A stretch of 64,000 bases of DNA, from the NCBI RefSeq assembly GCF_018398335.1, contig NZ_JAHBRX010000001.1:2232001-2296000 (forward strand). Reading direction: 5' to 3'. The DNA comes from Chelatococcus sp. HY11 (GTDB taxonomy: Bacteria; Pseudomonadota; Alphaproteobacteria; Rhizobiales; Beijerinckiaceae). Below are positions 41,857 to 49,902 of this stretch, piece by piece; position 1 is the stretch's first letter, and the number at the start of each line of letters is the position of its first letter. A program made the position numbers and the translations under genes. The notes below the pieces were generated by a model. That model did no database searches. It saw nothing but the letters and a program-made list of their open reading frames with translations, and was not told the origin of the DNA.

Positions 41857-42573
41857 ATGAACCCCAATCCCGCATGGCAGACCGGCGCAACCCGCGCCGG
41901 TGGTGCGATTTTCGACGAGGGCCTTCGGCAGCACATGCTGCGGGTCTACAATTACATGTGCATCGGCCTGGTCCTGACGGGCATCGTGGCCTATGTGGTT
42001 GGCACGACGCCGGCCCTCTACGTGCCGATCTTCTCGAGCCCGCTGAAGTGGGTGGTGATGCTGGCGCCGCTGGCCTTCGTGTTCTTCTTCTCCTTCCGCA
42101 TCGAGAAGATGTCGGCGGCCTCGGCGCAAATGGCCTTCTGGGCCTTCTGCGCGGTCATGGGCCTCTCGCTCGCCTCCGTGTTCCTGGTATTCACCGGCAC
42201 GAGCATTGCCCGCACCTTCTTCATCACCGCCGCCATGTTCGGCGCGACGAGCCTCTATGGCTACACGACGAAGCGGGATCTCTCGCAGTTCGGTTCGTTC
42301 ATGATCATGGGCCTGATCGGCGTGATCATCGCGAGCCTTGTGAACATCTTCCTGGCCTCGAGCGCCCTGCAGTTCGCCATCTCGGTGATCGGCGTGATCG
42401 TCTTCGTCGGCCTGACCGCTTGGGACACGCAGTCGATCAAAGAGCGTTACGCCGAGCACTTCAGCGATGAATCCCGGCAGAAGATGGCCGTTTTCGGCGC
42501 CTTCTCGCTCTACCTGAACTTCGTGAACCTGTTTCAGCTTCTGCTGCAGTTCACCGGCCAGCGCGAAGAATAA
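41857..42573 (+). CDS. Bax inhibitor-1 / YccA family membrane protein
   Basis: A 238-residue inner-membrane protein with seven predicted helices. Family features are F-D-E-G-L-R-Q-H-M-L-R-V-Y-N-Y-M near residue 19, G-Y-T-T-K-R-D-L near 140 and the C-terminal G-L-T-A-W-D-T-Q-S-I-K. Bacterial members act as calcium- or proton-leak channels or modulate membrane proteases. AGGAGA lies 8 nt before the ATG at 41857. It starts 23 bp after the anti-sigma gene, so read-through from the sigma operon is possible. A terminator follows at 42666. Confidence 0.95.
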   Translation: MNPNPAWQTGATRAGGAIFDEGLRQHMLRVYNYMCIGLVLTGIVAYVVGTTPALYVPIFSSPLKWVVMLAPLAFVFFFSFRIEKMSAASAQMAFWAFCAVMGLSLASVFLVFTGTSIARTFFITAAMFGATSLYGYTTKRDLSQFGSFMIMGLIGVIIASLVNIFLASSALQFAISVIGVIVFVGLTAWDTQSIKERYAEHFSDESRQKMAVFGAFSLYLNFVNLFQLLLQFTGQREE

Positions 42574-42665
42574 GCGACGCATGCCATGCGATGCCTCGGG
42601 ATCGTCAAGATCCCGGGCTATCGTCCATATCGCTTATCCAAATAGCGTCCTTCGGGATTTTGGGA

Positions 42666-42691
42666 GGCACCGCACGTTCGGTGCCTTTTTT
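42666..42691 (+). terminator. Rho-independent terminator
   Basis: GGCACCG (42666-42672), loop CACGTT, CGGTGCC (42679-42685), then six T. It closes the sigma/anti-sigma/BI-1 transcript. A further stem CGGGATC..GATCCCG lies closer to the stop, near 42598. Confidence 0.88.
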
Positions 42692-42729
42692 GTGGGCGCG
42701 CCGCTGGCCGCGCCGGAGCACCCTTTTTG

Positions 42730-43419
42730 ATGCATGACCTACGCCAGGTACCCCGTGACGAGCCCCGCCACCTGGACAGGCTGGTCCCCGTGCCCTTGGC
42801 CACGGACGCGTCCGTGGACGACGAACCGGTCCGCCTGTCGACCATTCTTCAGGAGATTGCCCAGGATACGTCGCGGGATCGCATTTCGCTGCGCGACCTT
42901 CTCACCATCGGGCGGGATCGGGCCTTCGGCGCACTGCTCTTCATCTTCGCCGTGCCCAATGTCATGCCGGCGCCCCCGGGCTTGTCCGCGATCCTCGGTC
43001 TCCCGCTTTTGTTCCTCTCCGCGCAGCTGATGGTCGGCTATTCACACCCCTGGCTGCCGAAGATCATCGCGGAAAGGTCAATGCGGCGGCAGGACTTCGC
43101 GGTGCTGATGAACAAGCTCGCACCCTGGATCGCGCGCTCCGAGCGCCTGTTGAAGCCGCGCCTCAGTTTTTTCGCGATCACTGAACGGTTCATCGGCCTC
43201 ATCGCGCTCTGCCTCGCCATCATCCTGTTTCTGCCTATTCCGCTCGGAAACATGCTGCCGGCGCTGGCGATCTGCTTCTTCGCGCTGGGCATTCTGGAGC
43301 GTGACGGCATAGCCGTGCTGCTCGGCTATGCGACGACCGTCGTGTCTGTCGTGGTGGTATCGGGCGTGATCTATGCGCTCGTCATGAGCGCGATCTTCAT
43401 CATAAGGAACGCCTTCTGA
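42730..43419 (+). CDS. exoD: ExoD family exopolysaccharide-synthesis protein
   Basis: An inner-membrane protein of 229 residues. The family start L-S-T-I-L-Q-E-I-A-Q-D near 37 is followed by I-S-L-R-D-L-L, G-A-L-L-F-I-F-A-V-P-N-V-M-P-A-P-P-G, and four to five C-terminal membrane helices. ExoD affects exopolysaccharide production and alkali tolerance in rhizobia; its molecular action is unknown. ATG 42730 is used; a TTG one codon earlier is possible. The gene is convergent with the TerC-type gene. Confidence 0.9.
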   Translation: MHDLRQVPRDEPRHLDRLVPVPLATDASVDDEPVRLSTILQEIAQDTSRDRISLRDLLTIGRDRAFGALLFIFAVPNVMPAPPGLSAILGLPLLFLSAQLMVGYSHPWLPKIIAERSMRRQDFAVLMNKLAPWIARSERLLKPRLSFFAITERFIGLIALCLAIILFLPIPLGNMLPALAICFFALGILERDGIAVLLGYATTVVSVVVVSGVIYALVMSAIFIIRNAF

Positions 43420-43489
43420 TCGGGCGCCCCTCCCGTTGCGGCCAGGCGACCAGCGGCTCGCCGGGCATCGATGCCGTCCTATGGCCTCC

Positions 43490-43525
43490 AAAAGAAAACG
43501 GCGACCCGGTTATCCCGGATCGCCG
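43490..43525 (-). terminator. Rho-independent terminator of the TerC-type gene
   Basis: Read on the minus strand: stem CGGCGATCCGGG, loop, CCGGGTCGCCG, then TTTTCTTTT. It lies 54 nt after the stop codon at 43579. Confidence 0.8.
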
Positions 43526-43578
43526 TAGTCGATCTCAGCGATAGCCTTCGGGGCAACTCACGCCGCCCGAGAACTTCA

Positions 43579-44241
43579 TCAGGTTGCCGCGCCGTTGACC
43601 AGCGGCCAGACCTCGAGGGCGCCGCGATAGATCATCTCAAGCGCGACATAGAGGATGACGGCAAGGCCGACATAAGCGATCCAGCGGAAGCGCTGCAGGA
43701 GATTGGCGATGAAGCTCGCGGCCAGGCCCATGAGGGCGATCGACAGCGCCAGGCCAAAGACCAGCACGCCCGGATGCTCGCGCGCGGCACCCGCCACGGC
43801 CAGCACATTGTCGAGCGACATGGAGACGTCAGCGATGACGATCTGCCACGCGGCCTGAGCGAATGTCTTGCGCGGCGCGCCGCCAGCGACGGTGCCGTCG
43901 GCGTTGAGATCCGCGTCGGCGAGTGCCTCGGCGGCCGCTTCCTCCTCAACATGGGGCGTGCGAAGTTCGCGCCACATCTTCCAGCACACCCACAGAAGCA
44001 GGATGCCGCCCGCCAGCAGGAGGCCGACGACCTGCAGGAGCTGAGTTGTCAAACCCGCGAATATGATGCGCAGGACGGTTGCGGCGATGATGCCTATAAG
44101 GATCGCCTTGGCACGCTGATCTTTAGGAAGGCCGGCGGCGGCCAGGCCGATCACAATGGCATTGTCACCAGCAAGTACCAGGTCGATCATGATGACCTGG
44201 AGCAGTGCGGTTAGAGCTTCGCCCGTAAAGAACTCACTCAT
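43579..44241 (-). CDS. TerC family integral membrane protein (YjbE/YkoY-like)
   Basis: A 220-residue protein with about seven helices. The two TerC acidic signatures are visible: M-I-D-L-V-L-A-G-D-N-A-I-V-I near residue 18 and V-I-A-D-V-S-M-S-L-D-N-V-L-A-V near 133. Between them is a charged loop with E-E-E-A-A-A-E-A. Members of this group are linked to metal (often manganese) efflux for exported enzymes. ATG 44241 is preferred to a TTG one codon earlier. It is monocistronic and followed by a good terminator. Confidence 0.93.
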   Translation of the reverse strand: MSEFFTGEALTALLQVIMIDLVLAGDNAIVIGLAAAGLPKDQRAKAILIGIIAATVLRIIFAGLTTQLLQVVGLLLAGGILLLWVCWKMWRELRTPHVEEEAAAEALADADLNADGTVAGGAPRKTFAQAAWQIVIADVSMSLDNVLAVAGAAREHPGVLVFGLALSIALMGLAASFIANLLQRFRWIAYVGLAVILYVALEMIYRGALEVWPLVNGAAT

Positions 44242-44545
44242 CAATGGTTGTCCTCTTTCGCCTTGCTGGAAAGAGTAGCCAAGGATGAGGACGGCATCGC
44301 CACCGCCTGCGATCCTCGAAGCCGGGCGGACAGGGAAAACCCTAAGCCCTCACTGCTTGATACGTCGCATGAGCTGATGACGAATGTCTCAGGCCACTCC
44401 GTTCCGATGTCCAGTCCGACATCACAGTCCGTTCACGAACTGCCAGAGGGGCCCGGCCTGGTGGCGCAGCTTTAACGCACCGCGCGACGACTCTCAAGGG
44501 CCGGTCGCGCTCACAACGGGCGTCTGACGGCGATCGAAGCCCGAA
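44242..44545. other. Intergenic region between TerC-type and lipoprotein genes
   Basis: A 304-bp gap; no gene is supported. GCGCGAC (44482-44488) and GTCGCGC (44504-44510) form a stem that may end the lipoprotein transcript. The TerC leader was examined for a yybP-ykoY manganese riboswitch, but no convincing match was found. Confidence 0.4.
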
Positions 44546-45811
44546 CTACCGGTTTTGGTGCAAGGCGTCAGCGGGCGCCTTGGTGAGAAGTTCGCCTGTC
44601 GATTTCGTCGTGTCGGAGATATTGTCACCGAGCGATTGCATGTGATTGCCGTAGTTTTCCCGGGTGTTGGCGTCGAGGATGGCAACGGGGGCGGATATCA
44701 CCAGTCCCGCAGCCGTGCCCACCGTCGCCGCTGCGCCCGCCGTCATGCCGATGATGTGGTCACCCAGCCCCGCGCGGGAATCGGTGATCGTCTGTCCGGA
44801 TGCAAGCCGCTGGCCGATGAGTTGCACAACCTCGGGGCTTTCGGCGAATTTTCCGTGGTTGAGACTATCCGATCCCTGCAGCTTCGTCAGGTCGAGCACC
44901 GTGAACTTGTAATCGGCGAATTCCTGCTTGTAGGGATCAGCCTCGGGATTGACGGCTCCGAGGCGATTGACGCTGCCCCACACGCGCCGCGACACGGCGA
45001 GAGCCTTGTCGTCCTGCGAGACGAACAGGGTAAAATTGGGCCGAGGTTTGCCCATGTCCACCATCTGGCTGCGGAACACATCGACATCGATATCCGGCGC
45101 GGCCAGCATCACGTTGCGGATCTTCGACGGAATATGACCGTTGCGGATGGCCATCTGCCGCAACGCTTCAAGCGTGACCCAGTTGCCCATCGAATGCGCG
45201 AGGACAGAAATTTCCCCCACGGCCGGATCGCGCGCGAGCCACTGCAGCAGATTTTCCAGCGCGTTGCGCGAATAGTTGCTGCTCTCGCGGTCATAGCCAT
45301 AGGCGAGGATGCTGCCACGCGACGGCCAGGTGAACAGGACCGGCGTCACGTCCATATTGGAATCATGGATGATCTGCGCGAAGCGATATACCGCGTCTTC
45401 AAAGCGGTTGTTGAAGCCGTGAATGAAGACGAGAACACGCCGCTTGGGCGTCTTCTTCACCGAGCGGCTGAACCAGGCGATGGCTTCTTTCTGCGTCAGC
45501 TGCTCGGCCTGCAGCGTCACGAAATCCGTGGCGGGATTGCCGGGCAGACGACGGGGCCATTGCACCTCGCCGACCTTGCGGGCGCTCTCAGGCGGAATAG
45601 ACACGGTGATTTCGGCGAAGGAGGCCATCGTGCCACGTTCACCGGTGAACATCGTGCCGGGGTCATTCGCCGCCTGGCGGGTCGTGGCGACGATCATCGA
45701 TACTTTGGAAGCGCCCGGCACCGTTTCAGCCACAGGCGCGAGCACACCTCTCGGGGTGCCACAGCCAGCGAGGGCGACAGCGAGGCCGACCACGACACAC
45801 AGGCCACGCAA
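44546..45811 (-). CDS. Lipoprotein with DUF900 alpha/beta-hydrolase domain
   Basis: A 421-residue predicted lipoprotein. The short signal V-V-V-G-L-A-V-A-L-A-G-C puts the acylated cysteine at residue 17. The DUF900 hydrolase core shows F-I-H-G-F-N-N near residue 140, F-T-W-P-S-R-G near 169 and the nucleophile elbow L-A-H-S-M-G-N near 215; A-A-P-D-I-D is a further conserved strand. An esterase or lipase activity at the envelope is likely, substrate unknown. The TTG start is chosen because it gives a normal lipoprotein signal and there is no in-frame ATG nearby; the longer frame overlaps the divergent gene. Confidence 0.82.
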   Translation of the reverse strand: MRGLCVVVGLAVALAGCGTPRGVLAPVAETVPGASKVSMIVATTRQAANDPGTMFTGERGTMASFAEITVSIPPESARKVGEVQWPRRLPGNPATDFVTLQAEQLTQKEAIAWFSRSVKKTPKRRVLVFIHGFNNRFEDAVYRFAQIIHDSNMDVTPVLFTWPSRGSILAYGYDRESSNYSRNALENLLQWLARDPAVGEISVLAHSMGNWVTLEALRQMAIRNGHIPSKIRNVMLAAPDIDVDVFRSQMVDMGKPRPNFTLFVSQDDKALAVSRRVWGSVNRLGAVNPEADPYKQEFADYKFTVLDLTKLQGSDSLNHGKFAESPEVVQLIGQRLASGQTITDSRAGLGDHIIGMTAGAAATVGTAAGLVISAPVAILDANTRENYGNHMQSLGDNISDTTKSTGELLTKAPADALHQNR

Positions 45812-46099
45812 TGTGGTGATCGCGCCCCGCCGCGCATGTATCGGGGCAGGATGTCTGCCAGCCTCTGCGCAAACGGAACCGGTTCGATTACGTGTTGACA
45901 CAATGCTGGCTGGCCACATGGCGGGTCGCACTCCACTCGTCGTCGAACAACTCGCAGGTTGGGCTGCCGAGATCAAGCCGCAAAGCGGAGTGGTCTGCGT
46001 ATCTTCGGAGATGTAGCATACATGCTGCAGGGGTAGAGCGCACGACGCGAGAAGAAGCACCAGCTCACTTAGCACCACCCCGCCCCGGGAGATGGCCTC

Positions 46100-47155
46100 A
46101 TGAATTTTCAACCGCATGCCGACGATACACCCATGCCCGTCGTCGATCTCGCCATCGTCGAGGCCAATCTGAAGCGCATGCAGGCCTATTGCGATCAGCA
46201 CGGGCTGAAGCTGAGGCCGCACATCAAGACGCACAAGATGCCGGGGCTCGCCAAATGGCAGATGGAACTCGGCGCGGTCGGCATCACCTGCCAAAAACTC
46301 GGCGAGGCCGAGATCATGATCGACGCCGGCATAACCGACATCCTGATTTCCTATCCGCTGATCGGCCCGGTCAAGGCCGCGCGCCTCGCGGCGCTCGCCC
46401 GCAAGGCGAAGCTCGCCGTCGTCGCGGACAGCACGCTCGCCATTGACACCGCGGCCGAGGCGGCTGACGCGCCGATCAGCGTGTTCATCGAATTCGAGAG
46501 CGGCGGCCGGCGCGCCGGCGTGGGCTCCCCCTCCGAGGCGCTTGAACTCGCGAAACGGATCGCAAGTGCCCCAGGCCTCATCTTCGGAGGTCTGATGACC
46601 TATCCGCTCGGCCCGGAGGCGGCCGCGTTCATCGCAGCGGCGCAATCCCTGTTCGCAGCCGAGGGGCTCGCCATACCAACCATTTCGGCGGGCGGCACGC
46701 CGCGGGCTTTCCATGCCCATGAGGTCCCCGGCGTCACGGAACTCCGGGTTGGCACGTATATCTACAACGACCGCAACACCGTCGGCCAAGGTGCGGCGAC
46801 CTTGGATGACTGCGCTCTCCATATCGAGGCGACCGTAGTCAGCCGGCCGACGGCCGATCGCGCCATCATCGATGCCGGCTCGAAGACGCTTTCAAGCGAT
46901 CTGACGCCCGGCGGGGCGGCACGCGGCTACGGGTTGATGCGCGACTATCCCGAGGCCGTCATTGCCAAGCTCAACGAAGAGCACGGCATTGTCGATCTCT
47001 CGGCCTGTGCCCGACGCCCCGAGATTGGTGAGACGGTGCGCATCATCCCGAACCACGTCTGCGTGGTGGTGAACCTGCACGACGAGATCCTGATGACACG
47101 GCCGGGCGCGCCTGACGTCCTGATGCCGGTGGACGCGCGGGGCCGGTCACGCTGA
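46100..47155 (+). CDS. D-threonine aldolase / DSD1 family PLP enzyme (alanine racemase fold)
   Basis: A fold-III PLP enzyme of 351 residues. The PLP lysine is probably Lys43 in R-P-H-I-K-T-H-K. F-E-S-G-G-R-R-A-G-V and S-A-G-G-T-P line the barrel. The C-terminal metal site is R-I-I-P-N-H-V-C-V-V-V-N. The family cleaves D-threonine and other beta-hydroxy-D-amino acids to glycine plus an aldehyde, or dehydrates D-serine. GGGAGA precedes the ATG. It stands alone, divergent from the lipoprotein gene. The dehydrogenase at 47404 is convergent, so coupling of the two is only suggestive. Confidence 0.92.
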   Translation: MNFQPHADDTPMPVVDLAIVEANLKRMQAYCDQHGLKLRPHIKTHKMPGLAKWQMELGAVGITCQKLGEAEIMIDAGITDILISYPLIGPVKAARLAALARKAKLAVVADSTLAIDTAAEAADAPISVFIEFESGGRRAGVGSPSEALELAKRIASAPGLIFGGLMTYPLGPEAAAFIAAAQSLFAAEGLAIPTISAGGTPRAFHAHEVPGVTELRVGTYIYNDRNTVGQGAATLDDCALHIEATVVSRPTADRAIIDAGSKTLSSDLTPGGAARGYGLMRDYPEAVIAKLNEEHGIVDLSACARRPEIGETVRIIPNHVCVVVNLHDEILMTRPGAPDVLMPVDARGRSR

Positions 47156-47204
47156 CCCCCCGACCGTTCGCGTATGGACGTGCTCATCCCGGACGGCTGA
47201 AAAG

Positions 47205-47352
47205 CCCGAGCCCTCACCCTGTCCCTCTCCCGGATGGGAGAGGGAACGCTCGCGGTTGACCTCGCGTTCGGGTGAACAGGGCTGAGACGACAGGCCTGAA
47301 ACCCGGTGTCATCCTCGGCGGCGCGCAGCGCCGGGAAAAGGATCCATGAACA
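47205..47352. repeat. Partial paired-hairpin and GGATCCATG repeats
   Basis: CCCTCACCCTGTCCCTCTCCCGGATGGGAGAGG (about 47211-47243) is a single left-arm-like unit of the 17543 type. GTCATCCTCGGCGGCGC..GGATCCATGAACAC (about 47307-47352) belongs to the dispersed GGATCCATG family. Both lie in the 248-bp convergent gap 47156-47403. Confidence 0.65.
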
Positions 47353-47403
47353 CCGACGATCCTTTAGTGTTCGTGGCCGGTTAACGCCTCGTTTCCTCGC
47401 TCG

Positions 47404-48273
47404 TCACTTCCCCTTCGTCAGACGGGTGATCAGGCTCGACGTATCCCAACGGCTGCCGCCATTCTTCTGGACCTCGCCATAGAACTGGTCGACGAGCGCC
47501 GTGGCGGGCAGCGTCGCGCCATTGCGCCGCGCCTCGGACAGGCAGATCGACAGGTCCTTGCGCATCCAGTCCACGGCGAAGCCGAAGTCGAACTTCCCCT
47601 GGTTCATGGTCTTGCCGCGATTTTCCATCTGCCAGGAACCAGCGGCACCCTTGGAAATCACGTCGAGCACCGCCTCGACGTCGAGACCGGCGCTCTGGGC
47701 GAAATGGACGCCCTCGGACAGGGCCTGCACAAGGCCGGCGATGCAGATCTGGTTGACCATCTTGGTCAACTGTCCCGCCCCTGCCGGACCCATGAGCCGT
47801 GACGCGCGGGCAAAGCTGAGAATGGCCGGCTCGGCACGCGCATAAACTTCCGCGTCGCCACCGCACATGACGGTGAGCACGCCGTTCTCGGCGCCGGCCT
47901 GGCCACCGGACACCGGCGCGTCGATGAAGCCGATCCCCTTTTCCGCAGCCTCGGCCGCTATTTCACGGGCGACATCGGCGGAGGCGGTCGTGTGGTCGAC
48001 GAGGATTGCGCCGGCTCTCATGGCCGAGAGGGCCCCGTCCGCCCCGAGGATCACGGCGCGCAGGTCGTTGTCATTGCCGACGCAGCTCATGACGATGTCC
48101 TGGCCGGCGGCGGCTTCCGCCGGGGTCCTGCCGAGACGGCCGCCATGGACGGCCACCCAGGCCTCCGCCTTGGCGAGGGTGCGATTGTAGACGGTGACCT
48201 CATGGCCCTTCGCCGCCAGATGGCGCGCCATGGGCGAACCCATCACGCCGAGCCCCAAGAACGCGATCTTCAT
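47404..48273 (-). CDS. NAD-dependent beta-hydroxyacid dehydrogenase (3-hydroxyisobutyrate / tartronate-semialdehyde reductase family)
   Basis: A 289-residue oxidoreductase. The Rossmann motif G-L-G-V-M-G is at residues 7-12. The substrate loop D-A-P-V-S-G-G is at 118-124, and the catalytic lysine K171 lies in G-Q-L-T-K-M-V-N-Q. The second half is the all-helical dimer domain. Members reduce tartronate semialdehyde or oxidise 3-hydroxyisobutyrate and related acids; substrate choice is not readable here. ATG 48273 has GAGGGAG upstream and begins directly with the Rossmann fold; the frame open to 48324 is not supported. Confidence 0.93.
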   Translation of the reverse strand: MKIAFLGLGVMGSPMARHLAAKGHEVTVYNRTLAKAEAWVAVHGGRLGRTPAEAAAGQDIVMSCVGNDNDLRAVILGADGALSAMRAGAILVDHTTASADVAREIAAEAAEKGIGFIDAPVSGGQAGAENGVLTVMCGGDAEVYARAEPAILSFARASRLMGPAGAGQLTKMVNQICIAGLVQALSEGVHFAQSAGLDVEAVLDVISKGAAGSWQMENRGKTMNQGKFDFGFAVDWMRKDLSICLSEARRNGATLPATALVDQFYGEVQKNGGSRWDTSSLITRLTKGK

Positions 48274-48399
48274 GCTGCACTCCCTCGCTGTGGCGACCGG
48301 CGGCATCGCGATGCGCGCGGCCATCGTTGCCCCATCACTCGACCATGGAGGCGCATCAGGTCAAGCGATGGTTTCGCGGCAGTGTTCAGGTGACAGTGT

Positions 48400-49632
48400 T
48401 CAGGGGACTTCGGCCTGCCCCCAGAACGGAAAGGGATCGCGCAGCCGCCGATAGACGGCCGGATCGAAGCGGATGGGATTGGCGGGCCCGACGAGGCAAT
48501 CGTCGAGGGCGGCGCGAATGGCCGCTTCATCCATCCCCGTTCCGATGAAAACGAGCTCCTGGCGGCGATCGCCCCAGACCGGGCTCCAGTGGCGCGCGAG
48601 CAGCGTCTGCCAGTCCGGATGATCCGGCCAGTGCGCCTTCGGGATGGCGGCCCACCAGTGGCCCATGCCGGTCACGCGGGCAATCGCGCCCGCCAGCGAG
48701 AAATCCCCCACCCATTGCGGACGGGTCGCGAGCCAGAAATGGCCCTTGGCACGGATCAGCCCAGGCCAGGTGCTGTTGATGAAAGCGCTGAACTTGGCGG
48801 GATCGAACGGCCGGCGGGCCCGATAGGCAAAGCTCTGGATGCCGTATTCCTCGGTTTCCGGAACATGCTCTGCAAAGCCGTAGAGCTCCTTGTACCAGAG
48901 AGGATGTTGCTGGGCCTTGTCCTCGTCGAACAGGCCCGTGTTCAGCACGGCGTCGAGCGGCACCCGGCCGAAGTCCGTCTCGATGATGCGCGCGTCGGCA
49001 TTCAGGGCCGTCACGACCTTGCGGACGAGCCCCAACTGGTCACGCGAGACCTCGGACTTCTTGTTGATCACGACGATATCGGCGAATTCGATCTGTTCGA
49101 CGAGAAGATCAACCAGCGTGCGGTCGTCGTCCTCGCCGGCAGTCTCCCCGCGATCGCGCAGGAAGGCGTTGGAGCCGTAGTCCTTCAGCAGATGCGCGGC
49201 ATCCACCACGGTGACCATGGTGTCGAGCCGCGCCACGTCCGAGAGGCTCTGTCCGTCTTCGTCGCGGAAGGAGAAGGTGCTCGCCACCGGCAGCGGTTCG
49301 GCGATCCCTGTCCCTTCGATGAGGAGATAGTCGAAACGGCCCTCCGCGCTCAGCCGGCGCACCTCCGCCAGAAGATCGTCGCGCAGCGTGCAGCAGATGC
49401 AGCCGTTGGTCATCTCGACCAGCCTCTCGTCAGTGCGCGAGAGACCGGCGCCGCCGTCTCGAACGAGATCGGCGTCGATATTCACCTCCGACATGTCATT
49501 GACGATGACCGCGACCTTCCGTCCTTCGCGATTGTTGAGCACATGGTTCAGAAGCGTGGTCTTGCCCGCGCCGAGGAAGCCGGACAGCACGGTGACGGGC
49601 AGACGTTGATCGTTCTCTGCAATCATTTTCAT
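48400..49632 (-). CDS. CobW/COG0523 GTPase, probable zinc metallochaperone (ZigA/YciC-like)
   Basis: A cytoplasmic G3E GTPase of 410 residues. Walker [10 protein letters not shown] is at 18-26, the metal motif G-C-I-C-C at 77-81 and I-E-G-T-G-I-A-E-P near 108. V-I-N-K-K-S gives the guanine-specificity region, altered from NKxD. The C-terminal CobW domain carries [14 protein letters not shown] and [11 protein letters not shown]. Zur-controlled members deliver zinc to target enzymes under scarcity. The start is the ATG at 49632 with only a weak ribosome site. A TTGACC-N17-TATAAA promoter and a Zur-like box lie upstream, shared with divergent aztD. Confidence 0.93.
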   Translation of the reverse strand: MKMIAENDQRLPVTVLSGFLGAGKTTLLNHVLNNREGRKVAVIVNDMSEVNIDADLVRDGGAGLSRTDERLVEMTNGCICCTLRDDLLAEVRRLSAEGRFDYLLIEGTGIAEPLPVASTFSFRDEDGQSLSDVARLDTMVTVVDAAHLLKDYGSNAFLRDRGETAGEDDDRTLVDLLVEQIEFADIVVINKKSEVSRDQLGLVRKVVTALNADARIIETDFGRVPLDAVLNTGLFDEDKAQQHPLWYKELYGFAEHVPETEEYGIQSFAYRARRPFDPAKFSAFINSTWPGLIRAKGHFWLATRPQWVGDFSLAGAIARVTGMGHWWAAIPKAHWPDHPDWQTLLARHWSPVWGDRRQELVFIGTGMDEAAIRAALDDCLVGPANPIRFDPAVYRRLRDPFPFWGQAEVP

Positions 49633-49719
49633 GGGTTCATTCTTGAGGTTCGGTCTTGAGGTTCGGTCTTGGGTTCGATCCAGGCTCGGATCAGGAATCG
49701 ATGTTGGCCGTAATTGAAA

Positions 49720-49734
49720 TGTTATATCATAACA
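49720..49734. promoter_or_regulatory. Zur-like box 1 (TGTTAT-ATC-ATAACA)
   Basis: A perfect 6-bp-arm palindrome, immediately downstream of the -10 element of the CobW promoter (49736-49741). It fits the AT-rich GTTATA..TATAAC form of alphaproteobacterial Zur sites and is placed to block initiation. Confidence 0.7.
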
Positions 49735-49735
49735 A

Positions 49736-49764
49736 TTTATAGCGGGGCGCCGCTTGAGGGTCAA
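49736..49764 (-). promoter_or_regulatory. Sigma70-type promoter of the CobW gene
   Basis: On the minus strand TTGACC (49764-49759), 17 nt, TATAAA (49741-49736). Hexamers match consensus 5/6 each with ideal spacing. Transcription would begin inside Zur-like box 1, about 95 nt before the start codon. Confidence 0.7.
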
Positions 49765-49843
49765 CGCCCGCGGCTGGCATGGGATCACGTCCCGCCTCAG
49801 CCGCATACCAAGGGGATGGGGCTACGCAGCTATTGACTCTAAT

Positions 49844-49861
49844 GTAATGTTATAGTGTTAC
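49844..49861. promoter_or_regulatory. Zur-like box 2 in front of aztD
   Basis: GTAATGTTATAGTGTTAC is an 18-bp imperfect palindrome (GTAA/TTAC ends, TGTTATA core shared with box 1). It lies 5 nt after a TTGACT -35-like hexamer (49833-49838) and 41 nt before the aztD GTG, so it overlaps the expected promoter. Confidence 0.55.
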
Positions 49862-49902
49862 GTATGCACCCTTACCAAGGCATTCCCTTTCAGGAGACCA
49901 TT

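Noticed and set aside
44242-44420. yybP-ykoY manganese riboswitch in front of the TerC-type gene
   Set aside because: TerC genes often carry one, but the leader does not show the conserved core blocks clearly enough; a covariance-model search would decide.
46000-46822. N-terminal extension of the DUF900 lipoprotein frame to 46822
   Set aside because: It overlaps the divergent D-threonine-aldolase-like gene and would bury the lipoprotein signal deep inside the protein.
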